A stretch of 64,000 bases of DNA from Lentzea waywayandensis (GCF_900115955.1 NZ_FOYL01000001.1:372001-436000); one strand, 5' to 3'; shown: positions 8,122 to 19,183, counted from the first letter of the stretch. Numbers and translations: made by a program. Notes: generated from the sequence alone by a model not told the origin.

Positions 8122-8877
8122 GTGCCCGGCCCCATTCAGTCCATTCAACGCGCGGCAGAGGTCCTGAAGCTGCTCGCGCACGGCGGCGCGCACCAGCTGA
8201 GCGTCGGCGAGATCGCGCGCGCCCTGGACCTCGCGAAACCGACGGTGCACGGCATCCTGCGCACGTTGCACGAGGTCGGGTTCGTCGAGCAGGAGGTCGA
8301 GGGCGGCAAGTACCGCCTGGGCGCCGCGCTGTTCCAGATCGGCACGTCCTATCTCGATGGCAACGAGCTGCGCGCCAAGGCGTTGAACTGGTCGGACACG
8401 TTGGCGATGCGTGCGCGCGAGGCCGTGCGCATCGGCGTGATGCACGGCAAGCACGTGCTCGTCGTGCATCACGTGTTCCGGCCGGACAACAGCCGGCAGA
8501 CGCTCGACACCGGCGCGTTGCTGCCGTGGAACGCGACGGCCCTGGGCAAGGCGCTGGTCGCGTTCGGCGAGTGGCCGGACGGCGACCTGCAACGGTTCAC
8601 GCGGCACACCCTCAACCCCGAGCAGCTCGCCGACTCGATGAACGAGGTCCGCGACCGCGACTGGGCCTACGACCTGCACGAACTCGTCGAAGGTGAAGCG
8701 TCCGTGGCGGCGCCGATCCGGGACAGGCGGGGCGTGGTCGTGGGCGCGGTCGGCATCTCCGGGCCGGTCGAGCGGCTGTGCGACTCCCCTGATCAGCCGC
8801 CGCGCCTCGAACTCGTGTCCTACGTACGTGAGGCAGCTCGCAGCGTTTCGAGGGAGCTGGGCGGACTCTCCTGGTAG
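8122..8877 (+). CDS. IclR-family regulator of glycerol genes (GylR-like)
   Basis: 251 residues from the GTG at 8122, which gives the usual family start [18 protein letters not shown]; an earlier GTG at 8113 overlaps the -10 box. The N-terminal winged helix ([20 protein letters not shown]) is followed by an IclR effector domain ([15 protein letters not shown]; later [22 protein letters not shown]). It lies directly upstream of glpK-glpD, and both promoters carry the same GTTCGACA-T-TGTCGAA palindrome. In Streptomyces the IclR-type GylR represses the glycerol operon; this gene probably does the same, with a glycerol-derived ligand as inducer. Confidence 0.9.
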   Translation: MPGPIQSIQRAAEVLKLLAHGGAHQLSVGEIARALDLAKPTVHGILRTLHEVGFVEQEVEGGKYRLGAALFQIGTSYLDGNELRAKALNWSDTLAMRAREAVRIGVMHGKHVLVVHHVFRPDNSRQTLDTGALLPWNATALGKALVAFGEWPDGDLQRFTRHTLNPEQLADSMNEVRDRDWAYDLHELVEGEASVAAPIRDRRGVVVGAVGISGPVERLCDSPDQPPRLELVSYVREAARSVSRELGGLSW

Positions 8878-8889
8878 TACTGTGGAATC

Positions 8890-8906
8890 GTTCGACATTG
8901 TCGAAT
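8890..8906 (+). promoter_or_regulatory. IclR/GylR operator 2, upstream of glpK
   Basis: GTTCGACATTGTCGAAT differs from operator 1 only in the last base. It ends 23 bp before the glpK start, so bound repressor would block the glpK promoter. Confidence 0.75.
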
Positions 8907-8929
8907 GGTTCGCACAAGGGAGTGTGCAC

Positions 8930-10406
<1,477 letters not shown>

Positions 10407-10414
<8 letters not shown>

Positions 10415-11927
10415 CTCAACTCAGCGGACAAGGGCTCGCGAAGAGCTTCAGCACGGCACGTTCGACGTCGTCGTGATCGGCGGCGGCATCCTGGGCATCG
10501 CGACCACGTGGGCCGCGGCCCGCTCCGGCCTCCGGGTCGCGCTGGTGGAGAGCGGCGACTTCGCGGGCGCCACGTCGTCCGCGTCGTCGAAGCTCGTGCA
10601 CGGCGGCCTGCGCTACCTCGCGATGGGACCGTCGGCCGTGCCGATGGTGCACGAGAACCACAAGGAGCGCCGCGCGCTGGGCGACCACCTGGCCCCGCAC
10701 CTGGTGCGCCCGCTGCCGTTCCTCGTCCCCGTCTACAAGGGCGGCCCGCACAGCCGGTTCGTGCTGGGCGCGGGCGTCACGTTGTACTCCGCGCTGTCGG
10801 GCTTCGGCGACGGCATGGGGAAGGTGCTGTCGGCGCGCAGGGCTGTGGAGTGGGTGCCTGACCTGCGCGCCGACGGTCTGCGCGGTGCCGCGATGTACTA
10901 CGACCACCAGATGAACGACAGCCGCGTGGCGATCACCGCCGCCCGCGCCGCCGCCGAGGCCGGTGCCGTGCTGCTCAACCACATCTCGGTCGTGGGCCTG
11001 CGCAAGACCGGTGCGAAGGTCACGGGCGTGGACCTGAAGGACTCGCTGGGCGAGTTCGGCGTGGACGCGAAGGTCGTCGTGAACGCGACCGGCCCGTGGC
11101 TGGACGTGCTGCGGCGCATGGAGGATCCCGCCGCCGACCCGTCGATCCGCCTGTCGAAGGGCTCGCACCTCGTGTTGCGCACCCAGTCGGAGTGGAAGGC
11201 CGCGCTGACGATCCCGGTCGACGACGTGCGCGTGTCGTTCGCGATCCCGTGGGAGGGCCACCTCCTGCTCGGCACCACCGACGAGGCCTACGAGGGCGAC
11301 CCGGCCGCGGTCGCGTGCACCGACGCCGACATCGACCAGATCCTGGACGAGGCGGGCGTCGCGGTGTCCGGTTTGGACCGTTCGCGGATCGCGTACACGT
11401 TCGCGGGCCTGAGGGTGCTGCCCGGCGGCCCCGGCGACACCTCGCACGCCAAGCGCGAAACCGTGATCACCGCGGGGTCCGGCGGCATGATCAGTGTGGC
11501 CGGCGGCAAGTGGACGACGTTCCGCAAGATCGGCGCCACCGTCCTGGCCCGGGTGAACTCCGAGCTCGGCCGCACCTTCGACGGCCCGCTGGACGGCGTG
11601 GCGCTGCCCGGTTCCGCGTCGCCCGACACCGTGGGTTCCGTGCTGGGCCACGCGTTCGACGCGCTGCCCGACGACGTGGTCCGCCACCTCGCCACGCACT
11701 ACGGCACGACGTCGCACGAGGTCGTCGCGCTAGGCCTGGAGAACCCGGCGCTGCTGGAGCGCGTCCACCCGGACGGCCCGGACATCTGGGCGCAGGTCGA
11801 GCACGCCCGCCGCACCGAGTGGGCGTCCGAAGTGGACGACGTGCTTCGCCGCCGCACCACCGTGATGGTCCGCGGGCTCGACTCGCCCGAGGTCCGCTCG
11901 CGGGTGTCGGAGCTGCTCGCTTCCTAA
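10407..11927 (+). CDS. glpD: FAD-dependent glycerol-3-phosphate dehydrogenase
   Basis: 506 residues. It oxidises glycerol 3-phosphate to dihydroxyacetone phosphate at the membrane, passing electrons to quinone. The Rossmann FAD loop [16 protein letters not shown] near residue 15, [15 protein letters not shown], and the later [11 protein letters not shown] and [15 protein letters not shown] are family hallmarks; the C-terminal DAO_C-type domain is present. It is translationally coupled to glpK. Its end overlaps the convergent APH-like gene by 4 bp. Confidence 0.96.
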
Positions 11928-12751
11928 AGTGCCATGGCGCGTTCCACGAGGTACTCGGCCAGTTCGGGTTCCGAGTGGAACGCGCTGCGCACCGCCAGCG
12001 TCCCGTCGCAGCCCAGCACGACCTGTTCCCGTGACACGTCACGATGTTCGAGGCGCAGGCCTTCCAGATAGGCGTCGATGATCGCCTCCCGCACCGGTGG
12101 CAGGTCCGTGACCGCCATCGGCCCGGCCTGGGCGAGCCCCACGAGCAGCTGACCGAGGTCCGCGCCGACCGGGTTCGGGCACTGCCAGGTCACGTCGATC
12201 ACCACGAACGACTCCGGGTCGTCCAGCGGGACCAGCAGGTTCTGCGGGCACGCGTCGTTGTGCCCGTTCGCCTGGGGCAACGCCTCGAGCCGCGCCAGGA
12301 GTCCCGGCATCCGTTCCGCGAGAGCCGAGCAGTGCGGCCGCAGGAACGCGTCCCGCACGAGCATTCCCTCGTACAGCACCCGCAACGCCCTGCCCGGCCC
12401 GCCACCGTAGCGGCGACCTGCCCAGCGCCCGAGTGCGAGCGCGGCCCGCCGGAAGCGGGGCAGGTCCCACTCCACGTCCGCGCAGCGCACGTCCTCCAGC
12501 CACAACGCGATCCGGTCGCCGAAGTCGTCCACCCGCAGCACGCGCGGCCGGCGCATCCCCGGTGGCAGCACGAAGTCCGACAGCAGGAACTCCACCTCGT
12601 CGCGCCACGGGAAATCGCCCACCACGTCCTTGAACTCGTCCGGGACGTGCGGCCGCCGCAGGACCTTCACGAACGCCGGCTCCCCCGCCGACACCACCCG
12701 GTAGACCGCCGCCGTCGTCGGTGCGACCGGGTCGAACGGCACCGTGACCAC
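11924..12751 (-). CDS. Aminoglycoside phosphotransferase-like kinase family protein
   Basis: 275 residues from the GTG at 12751, which follows the MarR stop by 5 bp; longer in-frame starts would overlap the MarR gene. The fold is protein-kinase-like. FVKVLRRPHVP holds the nucleotide-binding lysine, GHNDACPQNLLV is the catalytic HxDxxxxN loop, and VVIDVTWQCPN contains the metal-binding aspartate. The small-molecule substrate is unknown; members range from antibiotic kinases to sugar and choline kinases. It is the second gene of a likely MarR-kinase operon on the minus strand. Confidence 0.72.
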   Translation of the reverse strand: MVTVPFDPVAPTTAAVYRVVSAGEPAFVKVLRRPHVPDEFKDVVGDFPWRDEVEFLLSDFVLPPGMRRPRVLRVDDFGDRIALWLEDVRCADVEWDLPRFRRAALALGRWAGRRYGGGPGRALRVLYEGMLVRDAFLRPHCSALAERMPGLLARLEALPQANGHNDACPQNLLVPLDDPESFVVIDVTWQCPNPVGADLGQLLVGLAQAGPMAVTDLPPVREAIIDAYLEGLRLEHRDVSREQVVLGCDGTLAVRSAFHSEPELAEYLVERAMAL

Positions 12752-12756
12752 GCGGG

Positions 12757-13176
12757 TCAGCGGTACGGATCGGTGATCTCGCCGAGCATCTCGAGCGCCT
12801 CGCGCAACTGGGCCATGCGGCGCCTGCCGATGTGCTGTTCCCATTCCGCCTCGATCCTGGCCATCTCCGCGTTCGCGACGGGGACGGCCTCCTTCGCCTT
12901 GCCGGTCACGCGCACCAGCCGCGCCCGGCCGTCCGTGGGATCGGGCACGCGTTCGACGTAGCCGACCTTCTCCATCTGGTCCACCAGGAACCCGGCGGTC
13001 TGCTTGGTCACCTGGGCGGCCTCGGCGAGCTCGGTCAGCCGCGTCCCGTCCGGGCCGACGCGCATCAGCACCCGCGCCTGCGCCTGCGTGATCTCGAACC
13101 CCGCCGCGACGACCGCGGCCAGGATCCGGTTCTCCACCTCGCGGCTCGGGATGAAGAGCAGCAGACCGATGTTCAC
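12757..13176 (-). CDS. MarR-family transcriptional regulator
   Basis: 139 residues; GTG start preceded by AAGGGGAG at good spacing. The winged helix is visible as TRLTELAEAAQVTKQTAGFLVDQMEKVGYVERVPDPTDGRARLV, that is, recognition helix plus beta-wing with the DxRxR-type motif. It is divergent from the DinB-like gene at 13255. The 78-bp region between them holds a TCAGA-TTC-TCTGA inverted repeat, a plausible operator for both directions. Confidence 0.9.
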   Translation of the reverse strand: MNIGLLLFIPSREVENRILAAVVAAGFEITQAQARVLMRVGPDGTRLTELAEAAQVTKQTAGFLVDQMEKVGYVERVPDPTDGRARLVRVTGKAKEAVPVANAEMARIEAEWEQHIGRRRMAQLREALEMLGEITDPYR

Positions 13177-13198
13177 CCGTTGGCTCCCCTTGTTCTAG

Positions 13199-13211
13199 TC
13201 AGATTCTCTGA
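13199..13211. promoter_or_regulatory. Candidate MarR operator
   Basis: Inverted repeat TCAGA-TTC-TCTGA; arms extend to 7 bp with one mismatch. It sits between the divergent MarR and DinB-like starts. Confidence 0.4.
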
Positions 13212-13254
13212 TTAAAGTAGTCAGCCTCTCGAACTAAATCAAGAGGAGAGGGTC

Positions 13255-13863
13255 ATGGACGAGGCGAAGATCTGGCAGACGATCGACTCCGAGCGCGCGG
13301 CGACCGCGGACCTGCTCGCAGGACTGACGGACGTCGAGTGGACCTACCCCTCGCTGTGCGAGGGCTGGACGGTGCGCGAGGTCGCGGGCCACCTGTCGCT
13401 CGCCAACCGCATCGGCGTGGGCGGGGCGTTCAAGGCCTTCGTCCGCGCCCGCGGCAGCTTCAACCGCATGGTCGACCAGACCGCGCGCGCCGAGGCACGC
13501 AGACCGACGGCCGAGATCGTCGCGAACGTGCGCGGCGCGGTCGGCCACCACAAGCTCGCACCGGGTCAGTCGCTGAAGAACGCCCTGATGGACTCCATGG
13601 TCCACGCGCAGGACATCGCGATCCCGCTCGGGATCGAACGCCACATGCCCCTCGACGCCGCCGTGGTCGCGGCCGACGACCTGTGGCGGATCGGGTTCCC
13701 GTTCCACGCGCGCCGCAGGCTGGCCGGGCACCGGCTGGTCGCCACCGACGCCGACTGGTCCGCGGGCGAGGGCGCCGAGATCACCGGGCCGATCGAGGCA
13801 CTGGTCATGCTGCTCGCCGGACGCACCGCGACGATCCCGCGCCTGAGCGGCATCACGGCCTGA
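13255..13863 (+). CDS. Mycothiol-dependent maleylpyruvate isomerase-type DinB-like protein
   Basis: 202 residues with the strong ribosome site AAGAGGAGAGGG before the ATG. The N-terminal four-helix MDMPI/DinB-like domain shows WTYPSLCEGWTVREVAGHL and MVHAQDIAIPLG, the two histidine motifs that bind metal in this family. Such proteins use mycothiol, the actinobacterial thiol, for isomerisation or detoxification; the actual substrate is not evident. It is divergent from the MarR gene, suggesting MarR control, and overlaps the convergent GNAT gene by 11 bp. Confidence 0.82.
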   Translation: MDEAKIWQTIDSERAATADLLAGLTDVEWTYPSLCEGWTVREVAGHLSLANRIGVGGAFKAFVRARGSFNRMVDQTARAEARRPTAEIVANVRGAVGHHKLAPGQSLKNALMDSMVHAQDIAIPLGIERHMPLDAAVVAADDLWRIGFPFHARRRLAGHRLVATDADWSAGEGAEITGPIEALVMLLAGRTATIPRLSGITA

Positions 13864-14413
13864 GTTCGCGCACCATCCTGCGGCACACGTGCACGCGCTC
13901 GAACCGTTGCCGCAGCTCGGTCTCCCGCTCGATCCTGGCGTGCAGGAACGCCCCGACCGGCTCCAGCCCGTACCTCACGCTCAGCACGGTGCCCACCTCG
14001 GCGGGCGACGCGTACACCTGCAGGTACCGGCGGTCCTCCACGAACCCGTTGCGCGCGAACCATCCCAGCGCCGGCGCGTCCTCGCGGGTCCACGCCTGGA
14101 CCTCGCGCACACCGCACCGCTCCAGCCGTCGCACCGCCTCCGCGAGCAACGCCGTCGCGATCCCCCGTCCCTGGTGGTCCGGGTGCACGACGACGGTCTC
14201 GATCGTCGCCTCCGCCCCCGGCACCGACACGTCCAGCACACCGGTCACGCCGCCGTCGACCGCGACGAGTTCCAGGTCGGCGCGGCGCTTGGCCGGCCAC
14301 ACGTCGTCGTAGCAGGTCGTCGCCAGCAGCCCGAGAACCCGGCAGCGCAGCCACGCCGTCTCGTCCGCCGGTTCGTAGTCCCGCACGTCCGGCAGCCCAG
14401 AGCAACGGCGCAT
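13853..14413 (-). CDS. GNAT-family N-acetyltransferase
   Basis: 186 residues from the ATG at 14413, preceded by GGCGGGA; an in-frame upstream ATG at 14497 would give 214 residues with an Arg/Gly-rich unstructured head. The core GNAT motif A is clear: IETVVVHPDHQGRGIATALL, with the QGRGIA acetyl-CoA pyrophosphate loop, followed by APALGWFARNGFVEDRRYLQ (motif B). The acceptor substrate is unknown. It is convergent with the DinB-like gene. Confidence 0.83.
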   Translation of the reverse strand: MRRCSGLPDVRDYEPADETAWLRCRVLGLLATTCYDDVWPAKRRADLELVAVDGGVTGVLDVSVPGAEATIETVVVHPDHQGRGIATALLAEAVRRLERCGVREVQAWTREDAPALGWFARNGFVEDRRYLQVYASPAEVGTVLSVRYGLEPVGAFLHARIERETELRQRFERVHVCRRMVRELRP

Positions 14414-14565
14414 CTCGGTCCCGCCTGACACCCCCAGCAAGCTCGGTCTTCCCGTTCTGTCCCGCGCGGCGCCGACCACGCTCCCACCCCGCTTCATCCA
14501 CCCATCAGGGTTCCTGATGTCAGCACCGTTCGCACGCGTGTTTGCCCTTCACCGTTTGCCAGGAA

Positions 14566-14595
14566 CATACTCGGTATGCATACTCAGTAGGTATG
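14566..14595 (+). promoter_or_regulatory. PadR autoregulatory operator, four half-sites
   Basis: CATAC (14566), GTATG (14574), CATAC (14579) and GTATG (14591) form two inverted pairs, including the perfect palindrome GTATGCATAC. The last half-site overlaps the padR start codon. Confidence 0.55.
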
Positions 14596-15138
14596 TCGGT
14601 CAAACACGGTCTGCTCGCGTTGCTCCAGCGCGGGCCCATGTACGGCTACCAGCTGCGGGTGGCGTTCGACTCGGCCACCGGCGGCACGTGGCCGTTGAAC
14701 ATCGGGCAGGTCTACACGACGTTGTCGCGCCTGGAGCGCGACGATCTGGTCGCCGCGCTGCCCGAGAACGAGGGCCAACGGCCCTACGAGATCACCACGC
14801 AGGGCCGTGACGAGCTGAAGAAGTGGTTCGCCACGCCCGTCCAGCGCGGTGACCGGCCGCGTGACGAGGTGGCGATCAAGCTCGCCCTCGCCATCACCAC
14901 GCCCGGTGTCGACGTCGCCAAGGTCGTGATGACCCAGCGCACGGCCACGATGCGCACGTTGCAGGAGTACACGAGGCTCAAGACCCAGCCGGGCGACCTG
15001 CCGTGGCTGCTCGTGCTCGACGCGATGATCTTCCAGGCCGAGGCGGAACTGCGCTGGCTCGACCACTGCGAGACGAGTCTTGTGCGCTACGAACCGAAGG
15101 CCGTCCCCGCGACGACCGACGTCGAGGTGCCGAGATGA
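14593..15138 (+). CDS. PadR-family transcriptional regulator
   Basis: 181 residues from the ATG at 14593, the family's usual start (MSVKHGLLALLQRGPMYGYQL); longer in-frame starts would run through the operator. The N-terminal winged helix (IGQVYTTLSRLERDDLV) is followed by a helical C-terminal dimerisation region. It is the first gene of an operon with an ABC ATPase and an FtsX-type permease and overlaps the ATPase by ATGA. PadR proteins in this context usually repress a neighbouring exporter until a drug or toxic compound binds. Confidence 0.92.
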   Translation: MSVKHGLLALLQRGPMYGYQLRVAFDSATGGTWPLNIGQVYTTLSRLERDDLVAALPENEGQRPYEITTQGRDELKKWFATPVQRGDRPRDEVAIKLALAITTPGVDVAKVVMTQRTATMRTLQEYTRLKTQPGDLPWLLVLDAMIFQAEAELRWLDHCETSLVRYEPKAVPATTDVEVPR

Positions 15139-15839
15139 CCGTCCTCGAACTGCGCGACGTGCATCGCGTCCACGGCACCGGCGAGACGGCGGTCAACGCC
15201 CTCGACGGCATCTCCCTCACCGTCGAACCGGGTGAGCTCGTCGCCGTGATGGGCCCGTCCGGCTCCGGCAAGTCGACGTTGCTGAACCTCTGCGGCGGCC
15301 TCGACAGCCCGACCAGCGGCCTGGTGCTGGTCGACGGCACGAGCCTGCGGTCGTTGTCCCGCAAGCAGCTCGCCGCCTGGCGCCGCAAGCGGATCGGCTA
15401 CGTCTTCCAGGACCTCAACCTCATCGCGAGCCTCACCGCCGCCGAGAACGTCGCGCTCCCGCTCGACCTCGACGGCGTCCGCAGGTCCCGGCAGCAGGCC
15501 GAGAAGGCACTGTCCGAAGTGGACCTCGACGGGTACGCCGACCGGTTCCCCGACGAGATGTCCGGCGGCCAGCAGCAACGCGTCGCCATCGCCCGCGCCC
15601 TGATCGGCGAACGCCGTCTCGTGCTCGCCGACGAACCCACCGGCGCCCTGGACTCCCGCACCGGCGAGACCGTGCTCCGGCTGCTGCGCTCCAAAGTGGA
15701 CGCCGGAGCCGCCGCCGTTCTCGTCACGCACGACGCCCGCCACGCCGCCTGGGCCGACCGCGTCGTCTTCCTGCGCGACGGCGTCGTGGTCGACGTCTCG
15801 TCCCGCGACCAGCCAGAAGAACTGCTGAGCACGCCGTGA
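15135..15839 (+). CDS. ABC transporter ATP-binding protein, LolD/MacB type
   Basis: 234 residues from the ATG that overlaps the padR stop. Walker A is GPSGSGKSTLLN, the signature is SGGQQQRVAIARAL, Walker B is LVLADEPTGALD, and the switch histidine is in VLVTHDARHAAWADRV. This is the LolD/MacB/FtsE-like class that works with FtsX-domain permeases rather than with solute-binding proteins, consistent with the next gene (GTGA overlap). Probable role: export or mechanotransmission at the membrane. Confidence 0.94.
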   Translation: MTVLELRDVHRVHGTGETAVNALDGISLTVEPGELVAVMGPSGSGKSTLLNLCGGLDSPTSGLVLVDGTSLRSLSRKQLAAWRRKRIGYVFQDLNLIASLTAAENVALPLDLDGVRRSRQQAEKALSEVDLDGYADRFPDEMSGGQQQRVAIARALIGERRLVLADEPTGALDSRTGETVLRLLRSKVDAGAAAVLVTHDARHAAWADRVVFLRDGVVVDVSSRDQPEELLSTP

Positions 15840-18472
15840 ACGGGTGGCGCGCGGCACTGCGCATCGCCTGGCGGGAAGCGCGGAAGTCCGCCGGCCGCTC
15901 GGCCCTCGTCATCGCCCTGATCGCGGTCCCGGTCGCCGCGCTGTCGTTCACCGCGATCGTGCACGACTCGACCAGCCCGACCCCGGACGAGGACGCCGCC
16001 CGCCGCATGGGCGCCGCACAGGCCCTGGTCAGCTGGCCCTACCGCGGTCCCGTCATCCAGGAACCCACCAGGGACTTCGCGATCCCGACCACCAACGCCG
16101 AGGGCCAGGAGCCGTCCGAGGACCGCCTCAGAGCCCTGCTCCCCGGCACCGAACTCGTCCCCGTCGACCGCGGCGGGGCCAACATCCGCACGGCGGCGGG
16201 CGTCGGCCGCGCGGGCGTCCGCATGCTCGACCTGACCAACCCGCTCACCCACGGCATGATCACCGTGCTGGAGGGCAGGGCGGCCGCGAACGCCACCGAG
16301 ATCACGTTGTCCCGCAAGGCGATGGACCGCACCGGCGCCGCGCTCGGCGGCACCCTCACGACCGAGGACGGCCGCACGTTCACCGTCGTGGGCGTCATCG
16401 AGGAACCGGACCGGCTCGACAACACGACCCTGGTGGCGTTGCCCGGCACGTTCGAGCGGACCGACCGCTCCTGGCTGGTGACCACGCCGTTGTCGTGGTC
16501 GAAGGTCAAGGAGCTCAACAAGGTCGGCATCGCGGCGCTGTCCCGCGCCGTGCTGAACGACCTGCCGCCCGCCTCCGAGCGCTACCCGGAGTTCCCCGGT
16601 TCGAACGAGCTCACCGCCGACGTCCTCGTCCTGGTGGCGGGCCTGGCCGTGCTGGAGATGTCGTTGTTGTCGGGCTCGGCCCTGGCCGTCGGTGCCCGCC
16701 GCCGCAAACGCGACCTCGCGCTGGTGGCCGCGGTCGGCGGCTCCCCCGCGCACGTCCGCCGCATCGTCCTGGCGGACGGCGTCGTCATGGGCACGCTGGC
16801 CGCGCTGGGCGGCGTGGTCCTGGGCGTTCTGGCCGCGGTGGCCGGCCGTCCGCTGATCGAGTGGCTGCTGGCCGAACGGTTCGCAGCCCAGCGCTTCTTC
16901 CCGTCCGCCCTGGCCGCGCTGGCCCTGCTCGCGATCGTCACCGGTGTCCTCGCGGCTCTCGTTCCCGCGTGGATCTCGTCCCGGCAGGACGTGGTGACGG
17001 CCCTGGCGGGCAGGCGGGGCATCACCCGCTCGCGCCGCCGCTGGCTGGTGCTGGGCCTGGCCCTCGTGGCCGCGGGAGTCGCGGTGGGCGTCTTCAGCGC
17101 GATCCAGATGCGGTTCACCGGAATCCTGGCCGCTCTGGTCCTCACCGAGGTGGGCCTGGTCCTCTGCACCCCGTCACTGCTGGGCCTGCTGGCGCGCGCC
17201 GGCCGTTGGCTGCCGGTGGCCCTGCGCATCGCTCTGCGCGACGCCTCCCGCAACCGCACCGCCGCGGCTCCCGCCATCTCGGCCGTGATGGCGGCGGTGA
17301 TCGGCGCGGTGGCGGTGAGCGTCATGCTCACCTCGCAGTCCCAGCAGGAGGCCGGCCAGGTGGCGGGCAGCATGGGGGACGTCACCGTCTACCGCCTGGA
17401 CGACCTCACGAAGTCCAGCACCGCCCCCATCCCGCCCTCGGTGGCCACCGCGATCCGCAACGCCATGCCGGTGGCGGAAACCCACGAGATCAAACTCCTC
17501 TCGTGCGACGGCGGCCCCTGCTTCGCCCACGTCCGCCCGCCGGCGGACCGCGAATGCCCGTACACCCTGGACGTCCTGCACCGAGATCCCACCGAGGCGG
17601 AACAACAGTCCGCGCTGGCCGACGACCGCTGCGCCGGCGTGGGCCGCACCCACCGCTACTTCGGCACCTACACCACCGCGAACGGCTTCCTGGCGGTGGC
17701 GACGCCGGAGGCCGTCCAGTCCTTGCTGCACCTGGACTCCGGCGACGCGGCAGCGGCGCAGGCGGCCCTGCGCGAAGGCAGGATCGTCGTCAACGACCCC
17801 GATCTCGTCTCCGGCGACCAGGTCCTCCTGGCCACCGGCACCCAGGCCACCACCACCCCGGCCCCGGGATTCGCCGCACCACAACGCCACCCTGCGCCCC
17901 TGGCCGTGATGACCGAGGAGACCGCCCGATCACTGGGCTACGACGTCACGACGTTCACGATGTACGCCACCACGACCCGCATGCCCACCGAAGCGGAACA
18001 GGAAGCCCTGACCGCGGCACTGGGCGGCGAGTACGAGGTGAACGTCGACAGGCCGACGGAGTCCGACGTGCAACAGGCCCTGACCGTGCTCGGCCTGGTG
18101 GCGGGCATCATCACCCTCGCGGCCGCCGCCCTCGCCACCGGTCTGGCGGCAGCGGACGGCCGCCGCGACCTCACCACGCTGGCCGCGGTGGGCGCGACAC
18201 CGACGTTGCGCAAACTCCTGTCCCTGAGCCAGGCGGGCGTGATCGCCGGAATCGGCGGCTTCCTGGGCACAGCGGCGGGTGCGGGCTCGGCGCTGGCCCT
18301 GCTGGCTGCTCTCAACGTCGGCTACGCCGGTCTCTGGCCGCAACCGGAACCGAACCCGCTCACCGTCCCCTGGCCCACCATCGCGATCTCCCTGCTCGTG
18401 GTGCCCGCCGCGGCCATGCTGGGCGCGGCCCTCTTCACCCGTTCCCGCCTGCCGATCGAGCGTCGCGAATAG
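15836..18472 (+). CDS. ABC transporter permease with two FtsX domains
   Basis: 878 residues. One N-terminal membrane segment (SALVIALIAVPVAALSFTAIV) is followed by a large extracytoplasmic domain (about residues 45-250), a first FtsX-like block of membrane segments (about 260-400), a central extracytoplasmic region with several cysteines (LLSCDGGPCF, DRECPY, DDRCAG), and a last FtsX block (about 745-870). This is the long MacB-like layout common in actinobacterial ABC exporters. Coupled by overlap to the ATPase and under the PadR regulator. Substrate unknown. Confidence 0.9.
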   Translation: MNGWRAALRIAWREARKSAGRSALVIALIAVPVAALSFTAIVHDSTSPTPDEDAARRMGAAQALVSWPYRGPVIQEPTRDFAIPTTNAEGQEPSEDRLRALLPGTELVPVDRGGANIRTAAGVGRAGVRMLDLTNPLTHGMITVLEGRAAANATEITLSRKAMDRTGAALGGTLTTEDGRTFTVVGVIEEPDRLDNTTLVALPGTFERTDRSWLVTTPLSWSKVKELNKVGIAALSRAVLNDLPPASERYPEFPGSNELTADVLVLVAGLAVLEMSLLSGSALAVGARRRKRDLALVAAVGGSPAHVRRIVLADGVVMGTLAALGGVVLGVLAAVAGRPLIEWLLAERFAAQRFFPSALAALALLAIVTGVLAALVPAWISSRQDVVTALAGRRGITRSRRRWLVLGLALVAAGVAVGVFSAIQMRFTGILAALVLTEVGLVLCTPSLLGLLARAGRWLPVALRIALRDASRNRTAAAPAISAVMAAVIGAVAVSVMLTSQSQQEAGQVAGSMGDVTVYRLDDLTKSSTAPIPPSVATAIRNAMPVAETHEIKLLSCDGGPCFAHVRPPADRECPYTLDVLHRDPTEAEQQSALADDRCAGVGRTHRYFGTYTTANGFLAVATPEAVQSLLHLDSGDAAAAQAALREGRIVVNDPDLVSGDQVLLATGTQATTTPAPGFAAPQRHPAPLAVMTEETARSLGYDVTTFTMYATTTRMPTEAEQEALTAALGGEYEVNVDRPTESDVQQALTVLGLVAGIITLAAAALATGLAAADGRRDLTTLAAVGATPTLRKLLSLSQAGVIAGIGGFLGTAAGAGSALALLAALNVGYAGLWPQPEPNPLTVPWPTIAISLLVVPAAAMLGAALFTRSRLPIERRE

Positions 18473-18475
18473 GCT
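18470..18475 (+). promoter_or_regulatory. -10 box of leaderless hydrolase transcript
   Basis: TAGGCT, 6 bases before the ATG at 18482; its first three bases are the stop codon of the permease gene. Confidence 0.5.
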
Positions 18476-18481
18476 GCGGCC

Positions 18482-19183
18482 ATGACGACCTTCGCGATAG
18501 CGCACGGAGGGGGCGACGTCGGCTGGTCGTGGCACCTGGTCGCACAAGCCTTGCAGGCCAAGGGTCACACCGTCGTCGCCCCGGACCTCCCCATCGAGGA
18601 CGAGTCGAAGGACCTCACGGACTGGGCGTCGACCATCGTCGACGCCCTCCCGTCCACTTCGGACGCGGTGGCGGTGGGCCACTCGTTCGGCGGCTTCGTC
18701 GCTCCCCTGGTCGCCTCCCGCGTCAACGCCAGGGCGCTGGTCCTGGTGACGGCGATGGTGCCCAGCCCCGGCGAGACTCCTGGTGACTGGTGGGCCAGCA
18801 CCGGCTACACCGATTCGGGCCTGGAAGACCAGTTCTTCCACGACGTCCCCGCCGACCTGGCCGCGGAGGCCCAGAAGCGGGAACGCGGCATGTCCGAGAA
18901 CTCGATGACGAAACCGTGGCCGTTGGACGCGATGCCGGACGTGCCCACGCACTTCGTCCTGTGCACGGAGGACCGTTTCTTCACCCCGGACTTCATGCGC
19001 AAGGTGGTGGCGGACCGGCTGGGCGTCGAGCCGGTGGAACTGGCGGCGGGCCACTGCGCGTCGCTGAGCAAGCCGAATGAGCTGGCAGACCTGCTGCTCG
19101 GCCTGACCGCAGGACAAGCCGCCGACCCAGCGGGCTCGGACGTGCACACCGGCATCCTCGGTCTGGGCAACGACGGCAACTGA
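18482..19183 (+). CDS. Alpha/beta hydrolase
   Basis: 233 residues. The nucleophile elbow is VGHSFGGFVAPL (GxSxG). The oxyanion-side HGGGDVGWSW motif is near the N terminus, TEDRFFTPD probably holds the acid, and LAAGHCASLSKP gives the catalytic histidine, the pattern of the HNL/esterase-like family. No signal peptide. It follows the permease stop by 9 bp but has its own leaderless-type promoter, so it may be expressed both with and apart from the exporter. Substrate unknown. Confidence 0.87.
   Translation: MTTFAIAHGGGDVGWSWHLVAQALQAKGHTVVAPDLPIEDESKDLTDWASTIVDALPSTSDAVAVGHSFGGFVAPLVASRVNARALVLVTAMVPSPGETPGDWWASTGYTDSGLEDQFFHDVPADLAAEAQKRERGMSENSMTKPWPLDAMPDVPTHFVLCTEDRFFTPDFMRKVVADRLGVEPVELAAGHCASLSKPNELADLLLGLTAGQAADPAGSDVHTGILGLGNDGN

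Noticed and set aside
15844..18786. 980-codon open frame overlapping the FtsX permease in another frame
   Set aside because: Arg/Gly/Pro-rich translation, no motifs, and it would destroy the well-supported permease and hydrolase frames.
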